Shown: positions 34,988-47,800, numbered from the stretch's first letter. The stretch: DNA of 64,000 bases from Klebsiella pneumoniae (GCF_000742135.1 NZ_KN046818.1:3911447-3975446); one strand, 5' to 3'. The notes: a model not told the origin generated them from the letters alone. A program made the numbers and translations.

Positions 34988-35623
34988 TTGCAGCACACTG
35001 AACGGAGAGTGGTGTTTTTCGATCTGGACGGAACCTTACACCAACAGGATATGTTCGGCAGTTTTCTGCGCTATCTGCTGCGCCATTTGCCGCTGAACCT
35101 GTTGCTGGTGGTGCCGATGGGGCCGGTGATCCTTGCCGGACTGGCAGTGAGCGGACGGGCGGCGCGCTGGCCGATGAGCCTCCTGCTGTGGGCGACAACC
35201 TTTGGCCGCCGCGAGGCGGTGCTGAAGCGGCTGGAAGCGGAGTTTGTCGGCTGGTTTCGCCATCATGTGACGGCGTTTCCGGTAGTTCATGCGCGGCTTA
35301 CCGCCTACCTGACCAGCACCGATGCCGACGTCTGGTTGATCACCGGCTCGCCGCAGTCGCTGGTGGAGCAGGTCTATCGCGATACCCTCTGGTTGCCGCG
35401 GGTGAATCTGATAGCCAGCCGCACCGCGCGCCGCTGGGGCGGCTGGGTATTGACCCTGCGCTGCCTGGGGCATGAAAAGGTGGTACAGCTGGAGAAAAAG
35501 ATTGGCGCCCCGCTGCGGCTGTATAGCGGCTATAGCGATAGTGAGCAGGATAATCCATTGCTCGGCTTTTGCCAGCATCGCTGGCGGGTAACCCCTCAGG
35601 GAGAGCTTCAGCAGCTGGAGTAA
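34988..35623 (+). CDS. pgpC: Phosphatidylglycerophosphatase C (YfhB)
   Basis: A HAD-family phosphatase that dephosphorylates phosphatidylglycerol phosphate. It has 211 residues, as in E. coli PgpC. The catalytic motif I FFDLDGTLH lies at residues ~10-18; a hydrophobic helix (LNLLLVVPMGPVILAGL) should anchor it to the inner membrane. It starts at TTG 34988 after a strong AGGAGG (34979-34984); no ATG fits the family N-terminus. tadA follows in the same direction, with its own -10. Confidence 0.94.
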   Translation: MQHTERRVVFFDLDGTLHQQDMFGSFLRYLLRHLPLNLLLVVPMGPVILAGLAVSGRAARWPMSLLLWATTFGRREAVLKRLEAEFVGWFRHHVTAFPVVHARLTAYLTSTDADVWLITGSPQSLVEQVYRDTLWLPRVNLIASRTARRWGGWVLTLRCLGHEKVVQLEKKIGAPLRLYSGYSDSEQDNPLLGFCQHRWRVTPQGELQQLE

Positions 35624-35640
35624 TAGTGTGTAATTGATAG

Positions 35641-37727
<2,087 letters not shown>

Positions 37728-37891
37728 AGAGTTAATCTTCTGCAGCTTCAGGTTCCTCAGCAGGCGATGTCCGGAAAAAACGCAAGGTTGTCGTCGAATG
37801 TGCGGCATTCTGCTTAATAATGCGCCAGTTGGCAACTTATTCGCGATGGTCGTCACATTTATTGATAAACAGCATCAATGATTTTATTTCT

Positions 37892-37907
37892 ACGCAAACG
37901 GTTTCGT
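37892..37907 (+). promoter_or_regulatory. PurR operator of purL
   Basis: ACGCAAACGGTTTCGT matches the PurR box ACGCAAACGTTTGCGT at 14 of 16 positions. It overlaps the expected -35 of a promoter with -10 TATAAT at 37925-37930, so PurR with hypoxanthine or guanine would block polymerase. Confidence 0.9.
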
Positions 37908-37924
37908 CGGGGCGCAGGATTCAC

Positions 37925-37930
37925 TATAAT
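37925..37930 (+). promoter_or_regulatory. -10 element of the purL promoter
   Basis: TATAAT about 55 bp before purL; the -35 (TTTCGT at 37902-37907, 17-bp spacing) is poor and lies within the PurR box. Confidence 0.7.
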
Positions 37931-37983
37931 GACGCCCGTTTCCCCCCCTGGCTCACCCTGAAAGCTTCGAAGACGAGAGACTT

Positions 37984-40900
37984 ATGATGGAAATTTTGCG
38001 TGGTTCACCTGCACTGTCGGCATTCCGTATTAATAAACTGCTGGCACGATTTCAGGCGGCCAACCTTCCGGTAAGCGCCATATATGCCGAATATATTCAT
38101 TTTGCCGATCTGAATGCCCCGCTGAGCGCTGACGATCGCGAGCGCCTGGCGCGACTGCTTCAGTATGGCCCGAGCTTAAGCAGCCATACCCCGACCGGTA
38201 AATTACTGCTCGTGACCCCTCGCCCTGGCACCATCTCTCCCTGGTCTTCTAAAGCTACCGATATCGCTCACAACTGCGGTCTGGCGCAGGTTGTGCGTCT
38301 TGAGCGCGGCGTGGCGTATTACGTTGAAGCCTCAACCCTGACCGAAGCGCAGTGGGCCGCGGTGGCGGCGGAGCTGCACGACCGCATGATGGAGAGCGTC
38401 TTCGACGAGCTGGAAGCGGGCGAGAAGCTGTTTGCTCACCATCAGCCGACGCCGGTCACCAGCGTCGACCTGCTGGGCGAAGGGCGTCAGGCGCTGATTG
38501 ACGCCAACCTCCGTCTGGGTCTGGCGCTGGCCGACGACGAAATTGACTACCTGCAGGATGCGTTTACCCGCCTGGGACGCAACCCGAACGATATCGAGCT
38601 GTATATGTTCGCCCAGGCGAACTCAGAGCACTGTCGCCACAAGATTTTCAACGCCGACTGGATCATCGACGGCGAACAGCAGCCGAAGTCGCTGTTCAAA
38701 ATGATCAAAAACACCTTTGAAAAAACGCCGGACTACGTGCTGTCGGCCTATAAAGATAATGCCGCGGTGATGGAAGGGTCTGAAGTCGGGCGCTATTTCG
38801 CCGACCATCAGACCGGGCGCTACGACTTCCATCAGGAGCCGGCGCACATTCTGATGAAGGTGGAAACCCATAACCACCCGACGGCCATCTCTCCATGGCC
38901 GGGCGCGGCAACTGGCTCCGGCGGCGAAATCCGCGATGAAGGCGCCACCGGCCGCGGCGCGAAGCCGAAAGCGGGCCTGGTGGGCTTCTCGGTTTCCAAC
39001 CTGCGTATCCCGGGCTTCGAACAGCCGTGGGAAGAAGATTTCGGTAAACCGGATCGCATTGTCACCGCCCTGGACATCATGACCGAAGGCCCGCAGGGCG
39101 GCGCGGCGTTTAACAACGAATTTGGTCGTCCGGCGCTGAACGGCTACTTCCGCACCTATGAAGAGAAAGTCACCAGCCACAATGGCGAAGAGCTGCGTGG
39201 CTACCACAAACCGATCATGCTGGCCGGCGGTATCGGCAACATCCGCGGTGAGCACGTGCAGAAGGGCGAGATTACCGTCGGCGCGAAGCTGATCGTGCTG
39301 GGCGGCCCGGCGATGAACATCGGCCTCGGCGGCGGCGCAGCGTCTTCTATGGCCTCCGGCCAGTCCGATGCCGATCTCGATTTCGCCTCCGTACAGCGTG
39401 ACAACCCGGAAATGGAGCGCCGCTGTCAGGAAGTGATCGACCGCTGCTGGCAGTTGGGCGACGCCAACCCGATCCTCTTTATCCACGACGTTGGCGCCGG
39501 CGGTCTCTCCAACGCTATGCCGGAGCTGGTGAGCGACGGCGGCCGCGGCGGTAAATTCCAGCTGCGCGATATTCTCAGCGATGAGCCAGGGATGAGTCCG
39601 CTGGAGATCTGGTGTAACGAATCGCAGGAACGTTATGTTCTGGCGGTCGCCCCGGAGCAGCTGCCGCTGTTCGACGAACTGTGCCGCCGCGAGCGCGCGC
39701 CTTATGCCGTTATCGGCGAAGCTACCGCTGAGCAGCATCTGAGCCTGAGCGACAGCCACTTTAACGATCAGCCGATCGACTTGCCGCTGGACGTCCTGCT
39801 CGGCAAAACGCCGAAAATGACCCGCGACGTGCAGACTCTGAAAGCTCAGGGTAGCGCGCTGGATCGCCAACCGATTACCCTTGCCGATGCGGTTAACCGC
39901 GTTCTGCATCTGCCGACGGTGGCCGAGAAAACCTTCCTCGTGACCATCGGCGACCGCACCGTGACCGGTATGGTCGCCCGCGACCAGATGGTCGGCCCGT
40001 GGCAGATCCCGGTGGCCAACTGCGCGGTGACCACCGCCAGCCTCGACAGCTACTACGGCGAAGCGATGGCGATGGGCGAGCGCGCTCCGGTCGCCCTGCT
40101 GGACTTCGCGGCCTCTGGCCGTCTGGCGGTCGGCGAAGCGCTGACCAACATCGCCGCCACGCAGATTGGCGAGCTGAACCGCGTGAAGCTGTCGGCTAAC
40201 TGGATGGCCGCCGCCGGCCACCCGGGTGAAGACGCTGGCCTGTATGAGGCGGTGAAAGCGGTGGGCGAAGAGCTGTGCCCGGCGCTGGGCCTGACCATTC
40301 CGGTCGGTAAAGACTCGATGTCGATGAAAACCCGCTGGCAGGAAGGCAGCGAGCAGCGCGAGATGACCTCTCCGCTGTCGCTGGTCATCTCTGCCTTCGC
40401 CCGTGTCGAAGATGTCCGTCATACCGTCACGCCGCAGCTTTCGACGGAAGATAACGCCCTGCTGCTGATCGACCTCGGTAAAGGGCACAACGCGCTGGGC
40501 GCGACGGCGCTGGCGCAGGTCTATCGCCAGCTCGGCGACAAGCCGGCTGACGTGCGCGATGTCGCGCAACTGAAAGGCTTCTGGAATGCGATGCAGGCCC
40601 TGGTGGCGCAGCGTAAACTGCTGGCCTACCACGACCGCTCCGACGGCGGTCTGCTTGTCACCCTGGCGGAAATGGCCTTTACCGGCCACTGCGGCGTGGA
40701 AGCGGATATCGCCGCGCTGGGCGACGACCATCTGGCCGCGCTGTTCAACGAAGAGCTGGGGGCGGTGATTCAGGTCCGCGCCGCAGACCGTGAGGCGGTG
40801 GAAGCCATTCTGGCGGTTAACGGCCTGGCGGACTGCGTGCATTACCTCGGTAAAGCGGTTGAGGGCGATCGCTTCGTGCTGACCGCCGGCGGTCAGACGG

Positions 40901-41871
40901 TGTTCAGCGAAAGCCGCACCACGCTGCGCATGTGGTGGGCGGAAACCACCTGGCAGATGCAGCGTCTGCGCGACAACCCGGCCTGCGCCGATCAGGAGCA
41001 TGAGGCGAAAGCCAATGATGCCGACCCGGGCCTCAATGTGAAGCTCTCGTTTGATATTAACGACGACGTCGCCGCCCCGTACATTGCCACCGGCGCGCGG
41101 CCGAAAGTGGCCGTCCTGCGCGAGCAGGGGGTGAACTCCCACGTTGAAATGGCGGCCGCCTTCCATCGTGCCGGCTTTGACGCCATCGACGTGCATATGA
41201 GCGACCTGCTGGCCGGCCGGACCGGTCTGGGCGATTTCCATGCCCTGGTAGCCTGCGGCGGCTTCTCCTACGGCGACGTGCTGGGCGCGGGCGAGGGCTG
41301 GGCGAAGTCGATTCTGTTCAACGAGCGCGTGCGCGATGAGTTCGCGACCTTCTTCCATCGTCCGCAGACGCTGGCGCTCGGCGTGTGCAACGGCTGTCAG
41401 ATGATGTCCAACCTGCGCGAGCTGATCCCGGGCAGCGACCTGTGGCCGCGCTTTGTGCGCAACCAGTCTGACCGCTTTGAAGCGCGCTTTAGCCTGGTGG
41501 AAGTGACGCAAAGCCCATCCCTGCTGCTGGAAGGCATGGTTGGCTCACGGATGCCGATTGCGGTCTCCCACGGCGAAGGTCAGGTGGAAGTGCGCGACAG
41601 CGCGCATCTGGCTCAGCTTGAGAGCAAAGGTCTGGTGGCGCTGCGCTTCGTGGATAACTTCGGCAAAGTGACCGAAACCTATCCGGCGAACCCGAACGGT
41701 TCCCCGAACGGTATCACCGCGGTGACCAGCGAAAGCGGGCGCGCGACCATCATGATGCCTCACCCGGAACGCGTCTTCCGCACCGTAAGCAACTCTTGGC
41801 ACCCGGAGAACTGGGGCGAGGATAGCCCGTGGATGCGTATCTTCCGTAACGCGCGTAAACAGCTGGGTTAA
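37984..41871 (+). CDS. purL: Phosphoribosylformylglycinamidine synthase PurL
   Basis: Fourth step of purine synthesis: FGAR plus glutamine and ATP gives FGAM. The large, single-chain enzyme has 1295 residues, as in E. coli. Order: N-terminal linker domain, FGAM synthetase with two AIRS-like halves ([22 protein letters not shown] split across ~293-315), and a C-terminal class I glutamine amidotransferase (~1040-1295) with nucleophile Cys in GVCNGCQMM and the His/Glu in HPERVF. A PurR box lies upstream and a strong terminator downstream. Confidence 0.98.
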   Translation: MMEILRGSPALSAFRINKLLARFQAANLPVSAIYAEYIHFADLNAPLSADDRERLARLLQYGPSLSSHTPTGKLLLVTPRPGTISPWSSKATDIAHNCGLAQVVRLERGVAYYVEASTLTEAQWAAVAAELHDRMMESVFDELEAGEKLFAHHQPTPVTSVDLLGEGRQALIDANLRLGLALADDEIDYLQDAFTRLGRNPNDIELYMFAQANSEHCRHKIFNADWIIDGEQQPKSLFKMIKNTFEKTPDYVLSAYKDNAAVMEGSEVGRYFADHQTGRYDFHQEPAHILMKVETHNHPTAISPWPGAATGSGGEIRDEGATGRGAKPKAGLVGFSVSNLRIPGFEQPWEEDFGKPDRIVTALDIMTEGPQGGAAFNNEFGRPALNGYFRTYEEKVTSHNGEELRGYHKPIMLAGGIGNIRGEHVQKGEITVGAKLIVLGGPAMNIGLGGGAASSMASGQSDADLDFASVQRDNPEMERRCQEVIDRCWQLGDANPILFIHDVGAGGLSNAMPELVSDGGRGGKFQLRDILSDEPGMSPLEIWCNESQERYVLAVAPEQLPLFDELCRRERAPYAVIGEATAEQHLSLSDSHFNDQPIDLPLDVLLGKTPKMTRDVQTLKAQGSALDRQPITLADAVNRVLHLPTVAEKTFLVTIGDRTVTGMVARDQMVGPWQIPVANCAVTTASLDSYYGEAMAMGERAPVALLDFAASGRLAVGEALTNIAATQIGELNRVKLSANWMAAAGHPGEDAGLYEAVKAVGEELCPALGLTIPVGKDSMSMKTRWQEGSEQREMTSPLSLVISAFARVEDVRHTVTPQLSTEDNALLLIDLGKGHNALGATALAQVYRQLGDKPADVRDVAQLKGFWNAMQALVAQRKLLAYHDRSDGGLLVTLAEMAFTGHCGVEADIAALGDDHLAALFNEELGAVIQVRAADREAVEAILAVNGLADCVHYLGKAVEGDRFVLTAGGQTVFSESRTTLRMWWAETTWQMQRLRDNPACADQEHEAKANDADPGLNVKLSFDINDDVAAPYIATGARPKVAVLREQGVNSHVEMAAAFHRAGFDAIDVHMSDLLAGRTGLGDFHALVACGGFSYGDVLGAGEGWAKSILFNERVRDEFATFFHRPQTLALGVCNGCQMMSNLRELIPGSDLWPRFVRNQSDRFEARFSLVEVTQSPSLLLEGMVGSRMPIAVSHGEGQVEVRDSAHLAQLESKGLVALRFVDNFGKVTETYPANPNGSPNGITAVTSESGRATIMMPHPERVFRTVSNSWHPENWGEDSPWMRIFRNARKQLG

Positions 41872-41901
41872 TCTTCCCGCCGCGCTTCACGCGAACGTAT
41901 C

Positions 41902-41931
41902 AGCCCCCTGCCTGACAGGGGGCTTTTTTTT
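41902..41931 (+). terminator. Rho-independent terminator of purL
   Basis: AGCCCCCTG/CAGGGGGCT (41902-41910/41916-41924), a 5-nt loop and T8. Confidence 0.92.
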
Positions 41932-41956
41932 ATCTGTGATGGTCGGCACGCCAGGG

Positions 41957-41974
41957 TGTCGGGAATTGCCGACA
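41957..41974 (+). promoter_or_regulatory. GlrR binding site 1 of glmY
   Basis: A perfect TGTC-N10-GACA, the consensus for the response regulator GlrR; centre about -220 from the glmY start. Confidence 0.8.
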
Positions 41975-41989
41975 ACTGCGACATTGCAG

Positions 41990-42007
41990 TGTCGTCAATA
42001 GGCGACA
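41990..42007 (+). promoter_or_regulatory. GlrR binding site 2 of glmY
   Basis: A second perfect TGTC-N10-GACA, 33 bp from the first (three helical turns), which would put both on one face of the DNA. Confidence 0.8.
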
Positions 42008-42052
42008 CTTAAGTTATTGATTTAAATGATGAGTAATCGGTAGCCTATTTGG

Positions 42053-42070
42053 TGTCGCTAAATAGCGACA
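42053..42070 (+). promoter_or_regulatory. GlrR binding site 3 of glmY
   Basis: A third perfect TGTC-N10-GACA, 63 bp after site 2 (six turns), centred near -124, an enhancer position for sigma-54. Confidence 0.8.
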
Positions 42071-42127
42071 ACGCGGGTGAAAAATAAACAGAGGTAGTTC
42101 GACTGTTCTTGCGGTTAATGTCATATA

Positions 42128-42140
42128 TATCAGTATGTTA
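42128..42140 (+). promoter_or_regulatory. IHF binding site of glmY
   Basis: TATCAGTATGTTA fits the IHF consensus WATCARNNNNTTR in full. It lies between the GlrR sites and the sigma-54 promoter, where IHF would bend DNA to bring GlrR to the polymerase. Confidence 0.7.
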
Positions 42141-42158
42141 ATAAAATGTTTTGAGAGC

Positions 42159-42178
42159 TGGCATAGTTCATGCATAAT
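42159..42178 (+). promoter_or_regulatory. Overlapping sigma-54 and sigma-70 promoter of glmY
   Basis: A sigma-54 element TGGCA-N7-TGCA has GG (42160-42161) and GC (42172-42173) exactly 12 bp apart, predicting a start at 42185. A sigma-70 -10 CATAAT (42173-42178) predicts nearly the same start. This matches the dual promoter described for E. coli glmY. Confidence 0.8.
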
Positions 42179-42185
42179 ATTAACC

Positions 42186-42376
42186 AGTGGCTCATTCACC
42201 TTCTTATGTCAGCCCCTTCGGGACGCGCTACATAAACTTCGAATGACGCACAAACAGGTGCCTGCCGTCCAACTCCTGATAACAGCCTGGCTTTATCAGA
42301 CATCGGGCGAAACGTCGAGTAAGGCACCGCCTCATTCCTGAACAAAGCCAGGCCTTGCGCCTGGCTTTGTTGTTTC
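42186..42376 (+). ncRNA. glmY: Small RNA GlmY
   Basis: A ~190-nt RNA starting AGTGGCTCATTCAC, with the hairpin GTCAGCCCCTTCGGGACG and a terminator AACAAAGCCAGG/CCTGGCTTTGTT (42341-42352/42360-42371). It is recognised by the E. coli-like 5' end and by its place between purL and glrK. GlmY binds the adaptor RapZ and so protects GlmZ, which raises GlmS (glucosamine-6-phosphate) synthesis. E. coli GlmY is about 184 nt and is processed at its 3' side. The remaining bases to glrK show no gene. Confidence 0.85.
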
Positions 42377-42443
42377 TGCGGCGCAGTAACCAGCGGTAGC
42401 GCTTTTCTCCGGCGCGCTCCTCAGTTAGCATCGACCAGAGCTA

Positions 42444-43883
42444 ATGATTGAGACAACATCCTTGAAGCGACTCTCTCTTTTCCCCCGTTCGCTGCGTCAG
42501 CTGGTGACGCTCTCCTTTGTGCTGATCCTGCTGCCATTGCTGGTGCTGGCCTGGCAGGCCTGGCAGAGCCTGAACGCCCTCAGCGCCCAGGCGGCGCATA
42601 TTAACCGTACCACCCTGGTCGACGCCCGACGCAGCGAGGCGATGATCAATGCCGCACTGGAGATGGAGCGCAGCTATCGCCAGTACTGCGTGCTGGACGA
42701 TCCGACGCTGGCGCGCGTCTATCAAAACCAGCGGCAGCGCTACAGCCAGATGCTGGACGCCCACGCCGGCGTGCTGCCGGACGAGAAGCTCTGGCAGGCG
42801 CTGCGTCAGGATGTCAGCGATCTGGCGCAGCTGCAGTGTAAAAATAGCGGACCCGATGCCCAGGCAGCCGCCAGACTGGAAGTTTTCGCCAGTAATAACA
42901 GCGATATGGTGCAGGCGACCCGGGCGGTCGTCTATTCTCGTGGCCAACAGCTGCAGCAGGAGATAGCCGAACGCGGCCAGTTTTTCGGCTGGCAGGCGCT
43001 GGTGCTGTTTCTGCTGAGCCTGGCGCTGGTGCTACTCTTCACCCGCATGATTATCGGCCCGGTGAAAGGCATCGAAAGAATGATCAATCAGCTGGGGGCA
43101 GGAAAGTCGCTGGACGACGCCGCATTGTTTACCGGCCCGCGCGAGCTGCGATCGGTGGGCAAGCGCATCATCTGGCTCAGCGAGCGCCTGGCGTGGCTGG
43201 AGTCGCAGCGGCATCAATTTCTTCGCCATCTGTCGCATGAGCTGAAAACCCCGTTGGCCAGTATGCGTGAAGGTACCGAGCTGTTGGCCGACCGGGTCGC
43301 GGGGCCCCTGACCCCTGAGCAGCAGGAGATTGTCGAGATCCTCGACAGCAGTAGCCGTAACCTGCAAAAGCTGATTGAACAGCTGCTGGACTATAACCGA
43401 AAACAGGCCGACGGCCCGGTGGCTCGCGAAGCGGTGGACCTGGTGGAACTGGTGGAAAACGTCGTGGCGGCGCACAGCCTGCCCGCGCGGGCTAAACTGA
43501 TGCATACCGAACTGACGCTGCAGGCGCGGCGTTGCCTGGCAGAGCCTGCGCTATTGATAAGCGTAATGGATAATCTCTACTCCAATGCGGTGCACTATGG
43601 TTCTGAATCCGGTAACATCCGTATCCATAGCTACCGGCACGGAGATCAGGTGCGTATTGATGTCGCCAACAGCGGCGAACCGATCCCGGCCGCGGAAAAA
43701 AACATGATATTCGAGCCTTTTTACCAGGGGAGTCACCAGCGTAAAGGGGCCGTTAAGGGCAGTGGACTGGGGTTGAGTATCGCCCGCGACTGCGTCCGGC
43801 AGATGCAAGGGGAGCTCAGCTTAGTTGATGCGCCCGCCGGGCAGGTCTGTTTTCGCATTACGCTTCCCTCAGCGCCGGAATAA
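42444..43883 (+). CDS. glrK: Sensor histidine kinase GlrK (QseE, YfhK)
   Basis: Inner-membrane kinase of the GlrK/GlrR two-component system that controls glmY. It has 479 residues (E. coli 475). Order: TM1 (~18-37), a periplasmic helical sensor domain, TM2 (~183-201), HAMP, DHp with the phosphoacceptor His265 in RHLSHELKTPLASM, then HATPase_c with the N box DNLYSNAVHY and the G box GSGLGLSIARD. It heads the operon glrK-qseG-glrR, transcribed in the same direction as glmY and only 67 nt downstream of it. Confidence 0.96.
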   Translation: MIETTSLKRLSLFPRSLRQLVTLSFVLILLPLLVLAWQAWQSLNALSAQAAHINRTTLVDARRSEAMINAALEMERSYRQYCVLDDPTLARVYQNQRQRYSQMLDAHAGVLPDEKLWQALRQDVSDLAQLQCKNSGPDAQAAARLEVFASNNSDMVQATRAVVYSRGQQLQQEIAERGQFFGWQALVLFLLSLALVLLFTRMIIGPVKGIERMINQLGAGKSLDDAALFTGPRELRSVGKRIIWLSERLAWLESQRHQFLRHLSHELKTPLASMREGTELLADRVAGPLTPEQQEIVEILDSSSRNLQKLIEQLLDYNRKQADGPVAREAVDLVELVENVVAAHSLPARAKLMHTELTLQARRCLAEPALLISVMDNLYSNAVHYGSESGNIRIHSYRHGDQVRIDVANSGEPIPAAEKNMIFEPFYQGSHQRKGAVKGSGLGLSIARDCVRQMQGELSLVDAPAGQVCFRITLPSAPE

Positions 43884-43891
43884 TCCAACTT

Positions 43892-44599
43892 ATGAATCGA
43901 TATCGGGGAACTATGTCCCAATTCCTGGCCTGGCGCCGTTCCCTCAGCGGATGGCTGCTTTCAGGCATTGCTTGTCTGACGCTGGCGGGGTGTTCCGCCG
44001 GCTTTTCACCGCATACCGCGGAAGGTACCGCCGCCCCCGGGCAGGCGCAGCATCAGGTGGCCGATTTTGTCGCGGTAGACTGCGCGGATATCTGGGCGCA
44101 CAGTAGCGATGCCAGCGACAAAAATCCCCTCTACTGGCTGCGGGGCATTGACTGTGCCGATCGCCTCGCGCCGGCGCAGGCGCGGGCGGAGGCGAAACGC
44201 CATACCGACGACAGCTGGCAGGACGCGTTCCGTCGCGGCATCCTGCTTGCTGATGCTAAAATTACCCCTGAGGAGCGCCGCGACCTGGTGGCGCGTCTCG
44301 ATACCTTCAGCCCGCAAATCGCCGTTCAGGTCCGCCCGCTGTATCAGCTCTGGCGCGACGGCCAGACCCGTCAGCTGCAGCTGGTGGAAGAGCGTGCCCG
44401 TTACGCGAAGCTTCAGCAGTCCAGCGATAGCGAACTGGAGACACTGCGTCAGCAGGAGCTGGCGCTGCGCGAGCAGCTGGAGCTGACCACCCGCAAGCTG
44501 GAGAACCTGACGGATATCGAACGCCAGCTCTCCAGCCGCAAGCCGGGCGGCAATTTCGGCAGCGAAAAAGTGCCGGAGGTGATCCATGACGATCCGTAA
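43892..44599 (+). CDS. qseG: Lipoprotein QseG
   Basis: An outer-membrane lipoprotein reported to act with GlrK (QseE) in signal reception. It has 235 residues from ATG 43892; ATG 43913 with a GGGGA nearby is an alternative giving a shorter signal peptide. The lipobox LAGC is visible. The C-terminal half is a long, charged helix or coiled coil (~140-215; QQSSDSELETLRQQ and TTRKLENLTDIERQLSSRK). It starts 8 nt after glrK and overlaps glrR by 14 nt. Confidence 0.9.
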   Translation: MNRYRGTMSQFLAWRRSLSGWLLSGIACLTLAGCSAGFSPHTAEGTAAPGQAQHQVADFVAVDCADIWAHSSDASDKNPLYWLRGIDCADRLAPAQARAEAKRHTDDSWQDAFRRGILLADAKITPEERRDLVARLDTFSPQIAVQVRPLYQLWRDGQTRQLQLVEERARYAKLQQSSDSELETLRQQELALREQLELTTRKLENLTDIERQLSSRKPGGNFGSEKVPEVIHDDP

Positions 44600-45923
44600 A
44601 CCGGCGCGTTTACTGCTGGTGGATGACGATCCGGGACTGTTGAAGCTACTGGGCATGCGCCTGGTCAGCGAAGGCTACAGCGTGGTCACCGCCGAGAGCG
44701 GGCCGGAAGCGCTGCGCGTGCTGGGGCGTGAGAAAGTGGATCTGGTGATTAGCGATCTGCGGATGGATGAAATGGACGGCCTGCAGCTGTTTAGCGAGAT
44801 CCAGAAGGGCCACCCCGGCATGCCGGTGATCATTCTCACCGCTCACGGTTCGATTCCCGACGCCGTGGCGGCTACCCAGCAGGGGGTGTTCAGCTTCCTG
44901 ACCAAGCCGGTCGATAAAGATGCCTTATATAAAGCCATTGATGAGGCGCTGGAGCAGCGCTCGCCGGCCACCGACGAAGCCTGGCGCCAGGCGATTGTAA
45001 CCCGCAGCCCGCTGATGCTGCGCCTGCTTGAGCAGGCCGGAATGGTGGCGCAATCGGATGTCAGCGTACTGATTAATGGCCAGAGCGGGACCGGGAAGGA
45101 GATCGTCGCCCAGGCGATCCACAACGCCAGCCCGCGTCATGATAAGCCGTTCGTGGCGATCAACTGCGGCGCGCTGCCGGAACAGCTGCTCGAATCCGAA
45201 CTGTTTGGCCATGCGCGGGGCGCTTTTACCGGCGCGGTCAGTAACCGTGAAGGATTATTCCAGGCCGCTGAGGGTGGTACGCTGTTTCTCGACGAGATCG
45301 GTGATATGCCTGTCGCCCTGCAGGTGAAGCTGCTGCGCGTCCTGCAGGAGCGCAAGGTGCGCCCGCTGGGCAGCAACCGCGATATCGAAATCAACGTGCG
45401 GATTATCTCCGCCACCCACCGCGACCTGCCGAAGGCGATGGCCCGCGGCGAGTTTCGTGAAGACCTATTCTACCGCCTCAACGTAGTGAACCTGAAAATA
45501 CCGCCGCTCTCCGAACGCACGGAAGATATTCCGCTGTTGGCCAACCATCTGCTGCGTCAGTCCGCCGATCGCCATAAGCCGTTCGTGCGGGCATTTTCCA
45601 GCGATGCAATGAAGCGGCTGATGGCCGCCAAATGGCCGGGCAACGTGCGCCAGCTGGTGAATGTGATCGAGCAGTGCGTGGCCCTGACTTCGTCGCCAGT
45701 GATCGGCGACGCGCTGGTTGAGCAAGCGCTGGAGGGCGAGAACACGGCGCTGCCGACCTTCGTGGAGGCGCGCAATCAGTTTGAGCTGAACTACCTGCGC
45801 AAGCTGCTGCAAATTACCAAGGGCAACGTCACTCACGCCGCGCGGATGGCGGGGCGCAACCGCACCGAATTCTATAAGCTGCTGTCGCGCCATGAGCTCG
45901 ACGCCAACGACTTTAAAGAGTAG
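44586..45923 (+). CDS. glrR: Sigma-54-dependent response regulator GlrR (QseF, YfhA)
   Basis: Activates sigma-54 transcription of glmY (and rpoE in E. coli). It has 445 residues (E. coli 444). Receiver domain with phosphoacceptor Asp57 (VISDLRMDEMDG), AAA+ domain with Walker A GQSGTGKE (~163) and the sigma-54 contact loop GAFTGA (~211), and a C-terminal Fis-type helix-turn-helix. Three perfect sites for it lie upstream of glmY in this window. Confidence 0.97.
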   Translation: MTIRKPARLLLVDDDPGLLKLLGMRLVSEGYSVVTAESGPEALRVLGREKVDLVISDLRMDEMDGLQLFSEIQKGHPGMPVIILTAHGSIPDAVAATQQGVFSFLTKPVDKDALYKAIDEALEQRSPATDEAWRQAIVTRSPLMLRLLEQAGMVAQSDVSVLINGQSGTGKEIVAQAIHNASPRHDKPFVAINCGALPEQLLESELFGHARGAFTGAVSNREGLFQAAEGGTLFLDEIGDMPVALQVKLLRVLQERKVRPLGSNRDIEINVRIISATHRDLPKAMARGEFREDLFYRLNVVNLKIPPLSERTEDIPLLANHLLRQSADRHKPFVRAFSSDAMKRLMAAKWPGNVRQLVNVIEQCVALTSSPVIGDALVEQALEGENTALPTFVEARNQFELNYLRKLLQITKGNVTHAARMAGRNRTEFYKLLSRHELDANDFKE

Positions 45924-45976
45924 CTCCGCACTATAGCGCAAGTTATGATACGGTAAGCAACCGGTTACGCGATTAA

Positions 45977-46327
<351 letters not shown>

Positions 46328-46348
46328 CGCTCGCCGCTCGCTGCAGTA

Positions 46349-46400
46349 TTGCCGGGTGGCGCTGTGCTTACCCGGCCTACAGATCCCCGCATCGTCGGGG
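46349..46400. repeat. REP element between glnB and hmp
   Basis: GCCGGGTGGCGCTGTGCTTA followed by CCCGGCCTAC has the standard REP form, with an adjacent CCCCG/CGGGG hairpin (46385-46389/46396-46400). It sits between convergent 3' ends, the usual REP location. There is no T-run, so I do not call a terminator. Confidence 0.8.
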
Positions 46401-46401
46401 C

Positions 46402-47592
46402 TTACAGCACCTTATGCGGGCCGAAGCATTCGTAATGAATGTTGTCTTTGTTGATCCCTAATTCGACCAGCTGCTTCGCTGCAAACTGCATAAACGCTAC
46501 CGGGCCGCAGAGATAATACTGCATCTGCGGGTCGCGAATATTGTCCGCCACTGCTGCTAAATCCATCAAACCTTCGCTATCAAAACGTCCAGCCTGACGG
46601 TCGGCCTCTGTCGGGGTGCGATACCAGACGTGAGAGGTAAACGCCGGCAGCGCCGCGCCGAGCGCCTTCACTTCATCGGCAAAGGCGTGAACGTCGCCAT
46701 TTTCCGCCGCATGGAACCAGTTCACCTGACCCTGATGACCGCTCTTCGCCAGCGCATCCAGCATCGCCAGCATCGGCGTTTGCCCGACGCCGCCAGAGAG
46801 CAGAGTGACCGGCGTCTGTGGCTTAACGTTAAGGAAGAAATCTCCCGCCGGGGCGGCCAGATAGACCACATCGCCTTCGCTGGCATGGTTATGCAGCCAG
46901 CTGGAAACCTGACCGCCTTCCTCGCGTTTAACCGCAATGCGGTAGCCTTTGCCGTCCGCTTTGCGGGTCAGGGAATACTGGCGGATTTCCTGATATTCGA
47001 AGCCTTCCGGTTTCAGCCAGATGGCCAGGTACTGGCCAGGCTGGTAATCGGCGACCGGCTGGCCATCAACCGGTTCGAGCTCAAAGCTGGTGATAAGCTG
47101 GCTGCGCGGGGTTTTCTTCACGATGCGGAACGCGCGGGTCCCTTCCCAGCCGCCGGTTTTACTGGCGTTTTGCTGATAGATCTCGGCTTCACGGCCGATA
47201 AAGACGTTCGCCAGCACGCCGTAGGCTTTACCCCAGGCATCGAGCACTTCCTGGCCCGGACTGAACATTTCATCGAGGGTCGCCAGCAGATGGCTGCCAA
47301 CAATATTGTACTGCTCCGGTTTGATCTGGAAGCTGGTGTGTTTCTGGGCGATCTTTTCCACCGCCGGCAGCAGGGCAGGCAGGTTATCGATATTGCTGGC
47401 GTAGGCGGCAATAGCGTTGAATAACGCTTCACGCTGATCGCCGTTGCGCTGGTTGCTCATGTTGAAGATCTCTTTGAGCTCCGGATTATGCGCGAACATA
47501 CGATCGTAGAAATGGGCGGTTAATTTCGGGCCGGTCTCTACCAGCAGGGGAATGGTGGCTTTTACCGTGGCGATGGTTTGAGCGTCAAGCAT
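46402..47592 (-). CDS. hmp: Flavohemoprotein / nitric oxide dioxygenase Hmp
   Basis: Detoxifies NO to nitrate with O2 and NAD(P)H. It has 396 residues, as in E. coli. Globin domain (1-~138, proximal His85 in QKHTSFQIK), FAD domain (~150-255; IRQYSLTRK) and NAD domain (~260-396; [26 protein letters not shown]). A perfect NsrR palindrome lies 27 bp upstream, so NO should induce it. It is divergent from glyA. Confidence 0.98.
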   Translation of the reverse strand: MLDAQTIATVKATIPLLVETGPKLTAHFYDRMFAHNPELKEIFNMSNQRNGDQREALFNAIAAYASNIDNLPALLPAVEKIAQKHTSFQIKPEQYNIVGSHLLATLDEMFSPGQEVLDAWGKAYGVLANVFIGREAEIYQQNASKTGGWEGTRAFRIVKKTPRSQLITSFELEPVDGQPVADYQPGQYLAIWLKPEGFEYQEIRQYSLTRKADGKGYRIAVKREEGGQVSSWLHNHASEGDVVYLAAPAGDFFLNVKPQTPVTLLSGGVGQTPMLAMLDALAKSGHQGQVNWFHAAENGDVHAFADEVKALGAALPAFTSHVWYRTPTEADRQAGRFDSEGLMDLAAVADNIRDPQMQYYLCGPVAFMQFAAKQLVELGINKDNIHYECFGPHKVL

Positions 47593-47618
47593 AGCGTGCT
47601 TCCTTATGTGTTATCTTA

Positions 47619-47641
47619 ATGATGCATTTTAAATGCATCTT
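47619..47641 (-). promoter_or_regulatory. NsrR operator of hmp
   Basis: An 11-1-11 palindrome whose inner 19 bp (47621-47639, GATGCATTT-T-AAATGCATC) is a perfect inverted repeat; it matches the NsrR consensus of two ATGCATTT arms around one base. It sits where hmp transcription would start. Confidence 0.88.
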
Positions 47642-47702
47642 AAAGAAATAACCCTGCGTTGTAAATGGTTCTTTAACACATTCCCCCGATCCAGTTACAA
47701 CA

Positions 47703-47715
47703 TGAAGAATTTGCA
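47703..47715. promoter_or_regulatory. Possible MetR site in the hmp-glyA region
   Basis: TGAA-N5-TGCA matches 7 of 8 positions of the MetR consensus TGAA-N5-TTCA. MetR acts on both genes in E. coli. One mismatch and a short consensus keep this tentative. Confidence 0.35.
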
Positions 47716-47784
47716 TCACAAACCTGAAAAGAAATCCGTTGATACTGAGAGAGGCGTTATTGCTCAAAGCCTTGTGTCATGCGG

Positions 47785-47800
47785 AGCCAATCGTTTGCGT
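47785..47800 (+). promoter_or_regulatory. PurR operator of glyA
   Basis: AGCCAATCGTTTGCGT matches the PurR box at 13 of 16 positions. A -10 TATACT lies at 47842-47847 with a poor -35, which fits an activator-dependent (MetR) promoter repressed by PurR. Confidence 0.75.

Noticed and set aside
38623-41511. 962-codon open frame on the minus strand opposite purL
   Set aside because: A mirror of a GC-rich gene with strong codon bias; the translation (His/Arg/Gln-rich) resembles no family and purL is certain on the other strand.
46385-46400. Terminator for hmp or glnB
   Set aside because: The CCCCG/CGGGG hairpin has no T-run on either strand and is better read as part of the REP region.
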